This document shows positions 17,840-25,689 of a stretch of 64,000 nt of DNA, in pieces. The first letter of the stretch is position 1. Every line of letters starts with the position of its first letter. The notes under the pieces are model-generated. The model was given only the letters and a program-made list of their open reading frames with translations. It was not told the DNA's origin and made no database searches. The stretch is from Streptomyces albiflavescens (GTDB lineage Bacteria > Actinomycetota > Actinomycetes > Streptomycetales > Streptomycetaceae), in NCBI RefSeq assembly GCF_014645835.1, contig NZ_BMMM01000013.1, positions 214,083 through 278,082 of the forward strand. The letters run 5' to 3'. The position numbers and the translations under genes are program-made.

Positions 17840-18831
17840 CGAACCCCTGGCGACCTTCCGGAGGACCGGTCTGCTGCGTCGGCGAGACCATGGCAGCCCT
17901 GGCGCCCGATCCGCCCCAGCCACTGGAGCAGGCTGACGGCCTGCGCCTGTCGGTCGCCGGGGCCGAGTCGAATGTGGCGATGTATCTGGCGGACCATGGT
18001 GTCCACGTGTCCTGGCTCTCGGCCGTCGGGGACGACGCGTTGGGGCGACGCGTGCGTGCCGCGATCGCCGCAGCGGGCGTCGACGTCTCGGGCGTGCGCA
18101 CGGACGCGAACAGGCCCACGGGGCTGCTCGTCAAGGACCCGGACTCAACGGGCACCCGCGTCCACTACTACCGTACGAACTCGGCCGCCGCGGCCCTCGG
18201 AACGGATCTGCTGGACGCCGAAGAGCTGCGGCAGGCCTCCCTGGTGCATTTCACCGGGGTCACGCCGGCACTGTCGCCGTCCTGTCGGGACCTGGTGGTA
18301 CAGGCACTCGCCGTATCGGCGGACCAGCGCCCGTACGCCGTGAGTTTCGACGTGAACCACCGTCCCGCGCTGTGGCCCGACGGTGCGGCCGCCCGGGTTC
18401 TGCGCGACCTCGCCGACCGGGCCGACATCACGTTCGTGGGACTCGACGAGGCACAGCATCTGTGGGGCAGCGACCTGAAGGCCGTGGATGTACGGGAGTT
18501 GCTGCGGCACCCGCGCATCCTGGTCGTCAAGGACGGCGCGCACGCCGCGACCGCCTTCAGCGACGAGGGCGTGTGCACCGTGCCGGCGCTGAGCACGACC
18601 GTCGTGGAACCCGTCGGTGCGGGCGACGCCTTCGCCGCCGGGTTCTTGGCCGGGCTGCTGCGGGGCGCGGACAGGAAGCGTGCACTGAGGCTCGGCCACA
18701 TCACCGCCGTGTCCGCGCTCCAAGTGACGGGGGACCATGGGCGTTTGCCGGACGGTGACCGGATCGATGAGCTGCTGGATCTCAGGGACGAGGACTGGCT
18801 GACGCGCACGTTCCCGACGCACGCCGTGTGA
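17836..18831 (+). CDS. PfkB-family 2-keto-3-deoxy-galactonate/gluconate kinase
   Basis: A 331-residue ribokinase-family kinase. The N-terminal CVGETMAALAPDP and GAESNVAMYLADHG are typical of KDG kinases, and the C-terminal signature VEPVGAGDAFAAGF contains the catalytic base Asp264. It would phosphorylate KDGal to KDPGal. E. coli uses a different fold (DgoK) for this step, so this locus uses a non-orthologous kinase. It ends the galactoside operon. Confidence 0.87.
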   Translation: MTNPWRPSGGPVCCVGETMAALAPDPPQPLEQADGLRLSVAGAESNVAMYLADHGVHVSWLSAVGDDALGRRVRAAIAAAGVDVSGVRTDANRPTGLLVKDPDSTGTRVHYYRTNSAAAALGTDLLDAEELRQASLVHFTGVTPALSPSCRDLVVQALAVSADQRPYAVSFDVNHRPALWPDGAAARVLRDLADRADITFVGLDEAQHLWGSDLKAVDVRELLRHPRILVVKDGAHAATAFSDEGVCTVPALSTTVVEPVGAGDAFAAGFLAGLLRGADRKRALRLGHITAVSALQVTGDHGRLPDGDRIDELLDLRDEDWLTRTFPTHAV

Positions 18832-18840
18832 CTGATCGTT

Positions 18841-19020
18841 TCAGGATGCTGTGCGGAGCCGTCGGAGGCGGATGAGGCCGCAAGCGAGGCGGACGTCGCC
18901 GGCCTGGAGCTCGGCGGGCAGCGTCATCAGCTCGGCGGCGCAGCGGGCGAGGCGCGTGAGCTTGTCGACGGTGAAGACGACCGGCGTCCCGGGCGCGGCC
19001 TCCTGCCGGAGGTCGCCCGG
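18841..19020 (-). pseudogene. Serine recombinase (resolvase/invertase) fragment
   Basis: Reading the minus strand into a stop at 18841-18843 gives VVFTVDKLTRLARCAAELMT followed by LPAELQAGDVRLACGL. This matches the linker between the catalytic core and helix E of Tn3/Hin-type recombinases. No start, no N-terminal catalytic Ser region and no DNA-binding domain are present, so it is a remnant. It marks the edge of the accessory stretch after the galactoside operon. Confidence 0.55.
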
Positions 19021-19149
19021 TGGCCTGACTCAGCGATTCAATCGGCCCTTTCGGAAGGTGAGTTGGCCCCGCTGAGCACCGCGGCCGGCCCTGCCTGGTG
19101 GCGCGGCACTCAGCGGGAGGTTCCGTGTTCGTTCGCTTGGACGGTCGGT

Positions 19150-19180
19150 GGGCGCTCTGCGCCGAAGACGTAGAGCGCCC
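19150..19180. terminator. Hairpin in the 18.8-19.3 kb gap
   Basis: GGGCGCTCT (19150-19158) and AGAGCGCCC (19172-19180) form a perfect 9-base-pair stem with a 13-base loop. It has no U-tract. It lies downstream of both the galactoside operon and rox, so it may serve as a two-way terminator. Confidence 0.4.
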
Positions 19181-19342
19181 CCGCTCTGTACCGAGGGATC
19201 GAGGCCCGGGGACATCCCAAGGAATCCGCCCGGCGCCCACACAGCCGCCACCTACCCCGAGCACCAGGACCCGATGTCACGCACCGAACCGCGCCGAACT
19301 CGGCCGGAGACAGGCCCGCCCTTTCGAGTCACGATTCCGCGC

Positions 19343-20773
19343 TCAGCTGACGGCAGTGCCGAACCACTTGGGCAGTCGGCTGAGCAGATCCTGCTGATCT
19401 TGACCGACCCACGCCACGTGGCCGTCCGGCCGCAGCAGTACTGCGGGCACGTCCAGTTCCTCGCTGACGTCGACGACGTGGTCGACCCGGTCCGCCCAAC
19501 CCGCCACCGAGAGCCCGCCGGTCTGGTCGAGCAGCAGTCCGCGGCCGCCGTGCATCAGCTTGTAGAGCCGACCCTGCTTCAGCTCGACGTCCCGCAGTCG
19601 CCGACCGAGCAGTTCATGTCCCTCGCCGAAGTCGTAGCAGACCCCGATCGCAGTGATCTTCTCGATCAGGTGCCTGTTCACCTCCTCGAAGTCCATCAGT
19701 TCCGACAGCAGCCGGCGCACTGACTGCGGGCCCGCCTCGGTGGACATCAGCTGCATCTGCGCTCGGGTGTTGTCCAGCACGTCGGCGGCCACCGGATGCC
19801 GTTCGGTGTGGTAGCTGTCCAGCAGCCCCTCCGGTGCCCAACCTCCCACCTCCGCGGCCAGTTTCCAGCCGAGATTGAACGCGTCCTGGACACCGAGATT
19901 GAGCCCCTGGCCGCCGGTCGGCGGGTGGATGTGCGCCGCGTCGCCGGCCAGCAGCACACGGCCGGTCCGGTAGCGCTCGGCCTGCCGGGTGGCGTCGCCG
20001 AAGCGGGACAGCCAGCGCGGTGTGTGCACGCCGAAGTCGGTGCCGGCGATCACCCGCAGCCGCTGCTTGAACTCCTCGAAGGTCGGCGGGACCGAGCGGT
20101 CCCCGGCCGTCCCCTCGGCGGGCACAACGACGCGATGCACCTCGCCTCCGAAGGGCACGACGCCGAACCGCTTCTGGGTCTTGCGGACTTCGGCCACCAC
20201 GGCGGCCACGGTCTCCGGTGGTGCGGCCACCTCCATCTCGCCCAGCAGCGTCTCGACCCTGCTGGGCTCGCCGGGGAATCCGACGCCGAGCAGCTTGCGC
20301 ACCGTGCTGCGGCCGCCGTCGCAGCCGACGAGGTAGCGCGTGCGCAGCCGCGTGCCGTCGGCCAGCTCAGCAGTCACCCCGTGGTCGTCCTGGCTCAGCC
20401 CGACCAGCTCGCAGCCGCGCCGGATCTCGGCGCCGAGCTCGATGGCGTGCTCGGCCAGTAGGCGATCTGTGGTGGTCTGTGGGATGCCGAGGACGTAGGG
20501 ATGCGCGGTGTCCAACCGGTCGGGCGAGGGTTTGTCGATGCCGGCGAAGAAGCCGCCGATCCCGTCGTACCGCCGGCCGTGCGCGAGGAACTGCTCCAGC
20601 AGACCGCGCTGGTCCATCACCTCGATGCTGCGCACGTGCAGGCCGAGCGCGCGGACCACCCTGGTCGGCTCCGCCTCCTTCTCCAGCACGACCACGTGCA
20701 CACCGTGCAGCCGCAACTCGCCGGCCAGCATCAGCCCGGTCGGCCCGCCGCCGGCAACGATCACGTCAATCAT
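19343..20773 (-). CDS. rox: Rifampin monooxygenase (class A flavoprotein)
   Basis: A 476-residue FAD monooxygenase that hydroxylates rifamycins and so destroys their activity. FAD motifs are GGGPTGLM near the N-terminus, DGGRSTVR around 160 and GDAAHIHPPTGGQGLN around 285. The whole protein, including RALGLHVRSIEVMDQRGLL, IPQTTTDRLL and the C-terminal HVAWVG...LPKWFG, closely resembles the Rox enzymes of Streptomyces as I recall them. The open frame extends far upstream, but the ATG at 20773 gives the family N-terminus. A rifampin-associated element lies about 220 bases upstream, which supports the identity and implies induction by rifamycins. Confidence 0.9.
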   Translation of the reverse strand: MIDVIVAGGGPTGLMLAGELRLHGVHVVVLEKEAEPTRVVRALGLHVRSIEVMDQRGLLEQFLAHGRRYDGIGGFFAGIDKPSPDRLDTAHPYVLGIPQTTTDRLLAEHAIELGAEIRRGCELVGLSQDDHGVTAELADGTRLRTRYLVGCDGGRSTVRKLLGVGFPGEPSRVETLLGEMEVAAPPETVAAVVAEVRKTQKRFGVVPFGGEVHRVVVPAEGTAGDRSVPPTFEEFKQRLRVIAGTDFGVHTPRWLSRFGDATRQAERYRTGRVLLAGDAAHIHPPTGGQGLNLGVQDAFNLGWKLAAEVGGWAPEGLLDSYHTERHPVAADVLDNTRAQMQLMSTEAGPQSVRRLLSELMDFEEVNRHLIEKITAIGVCYDFGEGHELLGRRLRDVELKQGRLYKLMHGGRGLLLDQTGGLSVAGWADRVDHVVDVSEELDVPAVLLRPDGHVAWVGQDQQDLLSRLPKWFGTAVS

Positions 20774-20993
20774 GAAACCCCCGATTCGACAAGGTTGCAT
20801 TGCGGCCAGATGTTCTTCGCGGTGCGGCGGCGCGCACACCCGCACCTCCGCGCCGAGTGCCCGCAACCGCACCGCGCGTCCCACCGGCGGTTCGCGTCCC
20901 GCGAGACCCATACGAGCCCAAAAGTGTGCGCACTTCGCGAATTTTTGATTTCCGCAGGTTCTGGCTTCGGCCGGAGATTGTGCAGCACGACCC

Positions 20994-21013
20994 GGGGCTT
21001 GCCGCAAGGCCCC
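20994..21013. promoter_or_regulatory. Rifampin-associated element (RAE)
   Basis: GGGGCTTGCCGCAAGGCCCC is an inverted repeat that matches the actinobacterial RAE consensus (GGGGCTTGC-GCAAG core), which is found upstream of rifamycin-inactivation genes such as rph, arr and rox. It is the only copy I see in the window and lies 221 bases upstream of the rox start. Confidence 0.85.
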
Positions 21014-21027
21014 CGGTGCGCTATAGG
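20999..21027 (+). promoter_or_regulatory. Promoter overlapping the RAE, plus strand
   Basis: TTGCCG (20999-21004), inside the RAE, is separated by exactly 17 bases from TATAGG (21022-21027): a good sigma-70-type promoter pointing away from rox. On the minus strand the symmetric TTGCGG has only a weak CACAAT at 19 bases. Confidence 0.5.
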
Positions 21028-21035
21028 TTGAGAGT

Positions 21036-21073
21036 GGCAAGGAGCGGACAACCTCCTTGCCTTTGCTTTTTTG
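21036..21073 (+). terminator. Intrinsic terminator just after the RAE promoter
   Basis: GGCAAGGAG (21036-21044) pairs with CTCCTTGCC (21053-21061), followed by TTTGCTTTTTTG. This strong factor-independent terminator begins about at the predicted transcription start, so the plus-strand promoter would make only a very short RNA unless termination is relieved. Confidence 0.7.
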
Positions 21074-21369
21074 TCGTCCGCTGTGAACGGACAAGCTCCT
21101 CCCGAAGCGGTGACGCGCCGCGCAGGCCACGGCCGGCCGGGGTGGAGGCGCGGAAGCTGTAGTTGCCCAGCACGTTGACGTTCAGACCCGCGTCCCGGCG
21201 AGGGTGCCACCGTCGGATCCGCCGACATCGCTCATCGGGGAGACGTGCCGCTGGGATGGGCGTAGGCGGTTGAGTACGGCATGGCGGTCCTCGCAACACC
21301 TTCGCGAAGGTAGCCTCTTGCGGCCGCCTTCCCATGCCTTTGCCGCGTGGATTGGCGTGGCTGGGGGTT

Positions 21370-21454
21370 CGTCCTTCGCTGGGCCCGTCTCGCCGAGCAC
21401 CTGGTTGCACAGGCCGACTACGTACGCCTCATCACCGTCGTCTCTCGTTCCCAT
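21370..21454 (-). pseudogene. Possible truncated N-terminus of an unknown actinobacterial protein
   Basis: From an ATG at 21454 the minus strand reads MGTRDDGDEAYVVGLCNQVL and GETGPAKDEP. This looks like the start of a small conserved Streptomyces protein, but similarity fades after about 30 residues. No known domain. Probably a remnant; low certainty. Confidence 0.3.
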
Positions 21455-21470
21455 GGCGGCGCATCATGCC

Positions 21471-21630
21471 AGCCCCCTGCTGCAGGCCGCCCTGGAGCCG
21501 GAGATGGACGAGCACCTGGCCACGGAGGCCGGCCGGGTCGGCGGGCGAGTCCCGTTCGGGCGGCAACATGCGCAACGGCTACCGGGCCAAGAAGGTCATG
21601 ACGGAGGTCGGTGCGAATAGATCCCTGTGA
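21471..21630 (+). pseudogene. IS256-family transposase remnant (frameshifted)
   Basis: One frame gives LLQAALEPEMDEHLATEAGR; after a frame change the next gives NMRNGYRAKKVMTEVG and stops. These are consecutive pieces of the N-terminal region of IS256-type transposases (usual pattern: L..A...EMDEHLGY...RNGY..K.V.T..G). No DDE domain remains. It lies directly upstream of the oxygenase-methyltransferase-acyltransferase set. Confidence 0.65.
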
Positions 21631-21640
21631 TCACCGGCTT

Positions 21641-21704
21641 CACGGGCCGACCCTCGCGCAGGGTGCACCGGCTCCTGCGGCTCCTGCGCGACGGTCGGCC
21701 CGTG
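21641..21704. repeat. Long inverted repeat next to the IS remnant
   Basis: CACGGGCCGACC (21641-21652) and GGTCGGCCCGTG (21693-21704) are perfect 12-base arms. Inside them TCGCGCAGG (21654-21662) pairs with CCTGCGCGA (21683-21691), separated by one C-C mismatch on the stem. The whole can fold into a 22-step stem. It may be a terminator, or an end structure of the lost element. Confidence 0.6.
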
Positions 21705-21943
21705 CCGAACCCGCGAAGGCCTGCTGGAGCGCACAGTTGGGCAGTGTGACGCGTCACAGACAAGACGGCGCCACTGTGGGAACTTCAAGTGCCCTTCGTG
21801 CCGGGCAAGTTACTGAAAAGCCGAGAGTGAGGTCCGGCCGACCGCACGGATTGCGTCGCTCGTCCCGTGTGTGCGTAAGAGGCGGAACCGCGAGCCGGCG
21901 AGGGAACCGACGAGAGGGACGGCCCGCATGTGGAGAGGATCGA

Positions 21944-22813
21944 ATGCGCTCTTTGGAAGCCCTGACGCTTGATCAGGTAGTCGACACGGCTCGCTATCCC
22001 CTGTCGGAAGTCGCGAGCACCCGGGGAGAGGCCGTGGTTTCCCGTGCCCGGCGCGACCTGTTGACTCTCGGCTGCACCGTGCTGCCGGACTTCATCCGCC
22101 CGTCGCTGCGCGATGTGCTGCGGCAGGAGTGCTCGGCCATTGCCCCCCGGGCGCACCACGACGTCGAGACGGTGAACGTCTACAACATCGCAGTGGACTC
22201 GGCGCTGCCGGAGGACCATCCGGTCCGGAAGGCCTTCGAGCGGGGTAACGCGTTCGTCGCGCGGGACCGCATCCCCGCGGACTCCCTCATCAGCCGGCTC
22301 TACTCCCACATGGTGTTCCGGCACTTCATCGCCCGCTGCTTCGAACTGCCAGAGCTGCACGAGTTGGCGGACCCGCTCTCCGGGCTGGTTCTCAACGTCA
22401 TCGCGCCGGGTATGGAGCACCCCTGGCACTTCGACACCAACGAGTTCACCGTGAGCATGCTCACCCAGCAGGCGCAGGCCGGCGGCGTCTTCGAGTATTG
22501 CCCGAACATTCGGACCGCGCAGGACGAGAATTTCGACGACGTCCGGGAGGTAGTGGACGGCCGGGGCGAGCGGTTGACCCGGCGCCTCCCCCTGCAACCG
22601 GGTGACCTGCAGTTGTTCAAAGGGCGCTACTCGCTGCACCGAGTGAGCCCGGTGCGCGGCGAGGTCGCGCGCCACTCCGCGATATTCGCCTACAGCGAGC
22701 GCCCCGGCGTCATCGGGAGCGTGGAACGGACCCGGCAGCTCTTCGGCCGGGTGCTGCCCGAGCACCTGGCGGCCGAGGGCCGGGCGGTCCGCGGCGACCG
22801 GCTCCTGGACTAG
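21944..22813 (+). CDS. Fe(II)/2-oxoglutarate oxygenase, HalD/BesD-like
   Basis: A 289-residue protein resembling the HalD/BesD family of amino-acid-modifying Fe(II)/2OG enzymes. The facial triad is visible: HFD in HPWHFDTNEF, and the distal His in YSLHRVSPV, followed by RHSAIFAYSERPGVIG, where the Arg may bind 2-oxoglutarate. The presence of Asp in HxD rather than Gly means a hydroxylase or other oxygenase, not a halogenase. The ATG at 21944 has GGAGAGG five bases upstream; the open frame extends to 21611 but the upstream part is not protein-like. It is the first of three genes with a methyltransferase and an acyltransferase. Confidence 0.8.
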   Translation: MRSLEALTLDQVVDTARYPLSEVASTRGEAVVSRARRDLLTLGCTVLPDFIRPSLRDVLRQECSAIAPRAHHDVETVNVYNIAVDSALPEDHPVRKAFERGNAFVARDRIPADSLISRLYSHMVFRHFIARCFELPELHELADPLSGLVLNVIAPGMEHPWHFDTNEFTVSMLTQQAQAGGVFEYCPNIRTAQDENFDDVREVVDGRGERLTRRLPLQPGDLQLFKGRYSLHRVSPVRGEVARHSAIFAYSERPGVIGSVERTRQLFGRVLPEHLAAEGRAVRGDRLLD

Positions 22814-22882
22814 CGGGCGGCGAGAACGCGTAGTCGTCGTAGGCCGTTTCCCCCTGCGCGATCCCATGGAGGAGTAAGCCCT

Positions 22883-23728
22883 GTGCGTTTCGACGTGACC
22901 GGAAAAGTCTCACTCGACCACATCTACGACCAGCCCGATCCGCGAACCTATTTCAGGGTGCTGCGCCCGCTCGGCTACGGCGTTCCGCAGCAGGCCAAGC
23001 CCTACTTTGCCAAGATCATCACGGAGTACCGGGAGTCCCAGCACGTCGCGGTACCGAAGGTGCTGGACATCGGCTGCTCGTACGGAATCAACGCCGCCCT
23101 GCTGAAGTACGACGCGACCATGGACGAGCTGTACGCGCGCTACGGCGACGAGGAGCGTGCGGGTGAGAGCCGCGAGGCTTTGCTGGCCCGCGACCGGGGG
23201 CTGGCTCGGTCACGCCAACCCCCGCAAGCGATCCGCTTCGTCGGCCTCGACACCTCCGGCAGCGCGCTGTCCTATGCTCTTGAGGCCGGGTTCCTCGACG
23301 ACGTGGTGCACGCCGACCTGGAGGAGCACGAGCCCACACCACGACAGCACGCCCAGCTCTCGGGTACGGACCTGGTGATCTCGACGGGCTGCGTCGGCTA
23401 CGTCACCGAGCGGACGCTCACGCGAGTCGTCCGGGCGCAGGGCATCCGCCGGCCCTGGATGGCGCACTTCGTGCTGCGGATGTTCCCGTTCGACTCCGTC
23501 GAGCGCGCGTTGGCGAGTCTGGGCTACCGGACCGTCCGCGTCGACGAGGTGTTCAGACAGCGGCGGTTCGCCTCCCCGCAGGAGCAGGCGCTCGTGCTCG
23601 ACAGCATGTCGGCCGCAGGGGTGGATCCACGGGGCCTGGAGGCGGAAGGCTGGCTGTACGCACAGCTCTACCTTTCCCGGCCGTACGACATCACAGGTAC
23701 CAACGATCCGAATCGAGAACAGAGTTGA
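22883..23728 (+). CDS. Class I SAM-dependent methyltransferase
   Basis: A 281-residue Rossmann methyltransferase. Motif I is VLDIGCSYG at about 57-65, an acidic strand end follows at FVGLDTSG, and DLVISTGCVGYV fits motif IV. GGAGGAG precedes the GTG start. Its substrate is unknown; nothing shows whether it is an N-, O- or C-methyltransferase. It overlaps the acyltransferase start by TTGA, so the two products are probably made in fixed ratio and act on the same small molecule as the upstream oxygenase. Confidence 0.8.
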   Translation: MRFDVTGKVSLDHIYDQPDPRTYFRVLRPLGYGVPQQAKPYFAKIITEYRESQHVAVPKVLDIGCSYGINAALLKYDATMDELYARYGDEERAGESREALLARDRGLARSRQPPQAIRFVGLDTSGSALSYALEAGFLDDVVHADLEEHEPTPRQHAQLSGTDLVISTGCVGYVTERTLTRVVRAQGIRRPWMAHFVLRMFPFDSVERALASLGYRTVRVDEVFRQRRFASPQEQALVLDSMSAAGVDPRGLEAEGWLYAQLYLSRPYDITGTNDPNREQS

Positions 23729-25548
23729 AGACCAGTCAGGATGCGTCAGGCAACGCGACCTTCGCCCAGGAGGGCAGCCTCCCGCGCGTGCCGCTGCCTA
23801 CGCTGGATGCGAGCTGCGAGAGGTTTCTCGCCTGGTGTAGGCCGCTGCTGACCGCCGACGAGCGGTCGGCGACCGAGGCGGAGGTTGCCGCCTTTCTCCG
23901 ACCCGGTGGCCCCGGCCGGGTGCTGCATGCCGCGCTGGAGGAATACGACGCCACGGAGGGCGTGCACAGCTGGCTCGACACCTTCTGGCCGTACCGATAC
24001 CTGGGCCGCCGGGACCGGATCGCGCTCAACGCCAACTTCTTCTTCCTGTTCCAGGACTCCGACCAGGCGCAGGTGGAGCGGGCGGCCGGGCTCGTCGCCG
24101 GGGCCCTCAACTACAAGCGGCAGCTCGATCAGGGGCTGATTCCACCGGTGGTGCAGCGCGGAGCGCCTCAGTCGATGGTGCAGAACAAGTTTCTGTTCTC
24201 CACCACGCGTATCCCCGGCGTGCAGCAGGACACCGTCCGCGCCCCCTACACCGAGGAGTGGCCGGGCCCGTCCGAGGCCCGGCACGTCGTGGTGTTCTTC
24301 CGGGGCGACATGTTCCGGCTCGACGTGCTGGGTCGGGACGGTGTCCCGCACAGCCTGGATGACATCCAGGCGGGGCTGCGCGCCGTGATGAAGGCCGACC
24401 CGGCCGGCGCGGACACCTCGGTGGGCCACCTCACCACCATGGCCCGCGCGGAGTGGGCGGCCGCCCGGGAGTCCCTTCTCGCCTGCCACCCCCGCAACGC
24501 CGACGCCCTTGACGATGTCGAGACCGCGCTGTTCTGCGTCGCTCTAGAGGACTTCGCCCCCGCGGACGTCCAGGACGCCTGTGACCAGCTGCTGTACGGC
24601 GACCGCGGCAACCGCTGGTTCGACAAGGCCGTGACCTTCGTCGTCTTCGCCGACGGACGGGCGGGCATCAACGTCGAGCACTGCGAGTTGGACGGGACCA
24701 CGATCCTCACCTTCACCGACGCCCTGCTCAGCACCCCGGCCGAGGAGCAGTCCCGGCAGTCCGGAGCCCGCTCCCAGGGGCTGCCGGCGCTGGAGCCGAT
24801 CGTGTTCGAACTGGACGACGCGCTGCGGGACCAGGTGCGCTCCGCCGCCGACGCGTTCGCGGCGTACGGGGAGAACACCGCGACCAGCACGTTGTCGTTC
24901 GCGGACTTCGGCAGCAGCGCGGCCAAGGTGTTGGGGGTCTCGCCGGACGCGTTCGTCCAGGCCGCTTACCAGCTCGCCCACCAGCGCGCCAAGGGGCACC
25001 TGGGCGCCACGTACGAGTCGATCGCCACCCGGCAGTACCGGCACGGGCGGACCGAGGCGATGCGCGTCGTCACCACCGAGATGGTGGCCTTCGTGGCGGC
25101 GATGGAGGACCCGGCAGCGGACGCGGACGCCCGGCGCGCCGCGTTTCGGGCAGCCACGGAGGCCCATGTGGCGCGTGCGAAGGCGTGCCAGGCCGGGCAG
25201 GTGCCGGAGCAGCACCTGTGGGAGCTGGAGCTGATCCAGCGCCGGCGGGGGGCCGAGCTCGGGGTGACCGAGCAGCCCGCGCTGTACCGGACGCCGGGCT
25301 GGTCGACCATGCGGGACGACTATCTGAGCACGAGCTCCGCGCCGTCCGTCAATATCCAGTACTTCGGCTTCGGGTCGACCAGCAGCCAGTGCATCGGTGT
25401 CGCCTATGTGCTGCTTCCCGAGCGGTTCAACCTCTACCTGAGCACGCCGTTGGCGGTCGCCGCGCAGATGCGGACGTTCGCCGATCGGCTCCGGGAGGCG
25501 ATGGACGAACTCCGGGAGCTACTGGCGCCCGAGCGGCCTGAGGACTGA
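23725..25548 (+). CDS. Choline/carnitine O-acyltransferase-family enzyme
   Basis: A 607-residue member of the carnitine acyltransferase superfamily, rare in actinobacteria. Family landmarks are the N-terminal PLPTLDASCERFL, catalytic His319 in VEHCELDG, and the C-terminal YLSTSSAPS...FGFGSTSSQCIGVAY, equivalent to the STS and FGP...GYGV motifs. It should move an acyl group between CoA and a hydroxyl of a small cation such as carnitine or choline, or an analogue. The TTG start overlaps the methyltransferase stop. With oxygenase and methyltransferase it suggests methylation, hydroxylation and then O-acylation of one substrate. Confidence 0.85.
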   Translation: MKTSQDASGNATFAQEGSLPRVPLPTLDASCERFLAWCRPLLTADERSATEAEVAAFLRPGGPGRVLHAALEEYDATEGVHSWLDTFWPYRYLGRRDRIALNANFFFLFQDSDQAQVERAAGLVAGALNYKRQLDQGLIPPVVQRGAPQSMVQNKFLFSTTRIPGVQQDTVRAPYTEEWPGPSEARHVVVFFRGDMFRLDVLGRDGVPHSLDDIQAGLRAVMKADPAGADTSVGHLTTMARAEWAAARESLLACHPRNADALDDVETALFCVALEDFAPADVQDACDQLLYGDRGNRWFDKAVTFVVFADGRAGINVEHCELDGTTILTFTDALLSTPAEEQSRQSGARSQGLPALEPIVFELDDALRDQVRSAADAFAAYGENTATSTLSFADFGSSAAKVLGVSPDAFVQAAYQLAHQRAKGHLGATYESIATRQYRHGRTEAMRVVTTEMVAFVAAMEDPAADADARRAAFRAATEAHVARAKACQAGQVPEQHLWELELIQRRRGAELGVTEQPALYRTPGWSTMRDDYLSTSSAPSVNIQYFGFGSTSSQCIGVAYVLLPERFNLYLSTPLAVAAQMRTFADRLREAMDELRELLAPERPED

Positions 25549-25630
25549 ACGGACCCCGCCGCCGGACCGGAACTCCCGGTCGGGGACCACGGTCCGGCGG
25601 CCCGGACGGCTTCAGTGGCTGAGCCTGTCC

Positions 25631-25689
25631 TGAGCTGAGCTGAGCTGAGCTGAGCTGAGCTGAGCTGAGCTGAGCTGAGCTGAGCTGAG
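25631..25689. repeat. (TGAGC)11 pentanucleotide microsatellite
   Basis: Eleven perfect TGAGC units plus TGAG, 59 bases, just downstream of the acyltransferase gene and merging into a transposase-like remnant. Perfect microsatellites this long are unusual in Streptomyces chromosomes and are expected to be slippage-prone. Confidence 0.95.

Noticed and set aside
21944..22813. Amino-acid halogenase call for the HalD/BesD-like protein
   Set aside because: The metal triad reads H-F-D; halogenases of this group replace the Asp with Gly or Ala to make room for chloride.
25631..25689. Possible CRISPR or telomere-like repeat
   Set aside because: A simple (TGAGC)n tract without spacers; Streptomyces telomeres are palindromic, not simple repeats.
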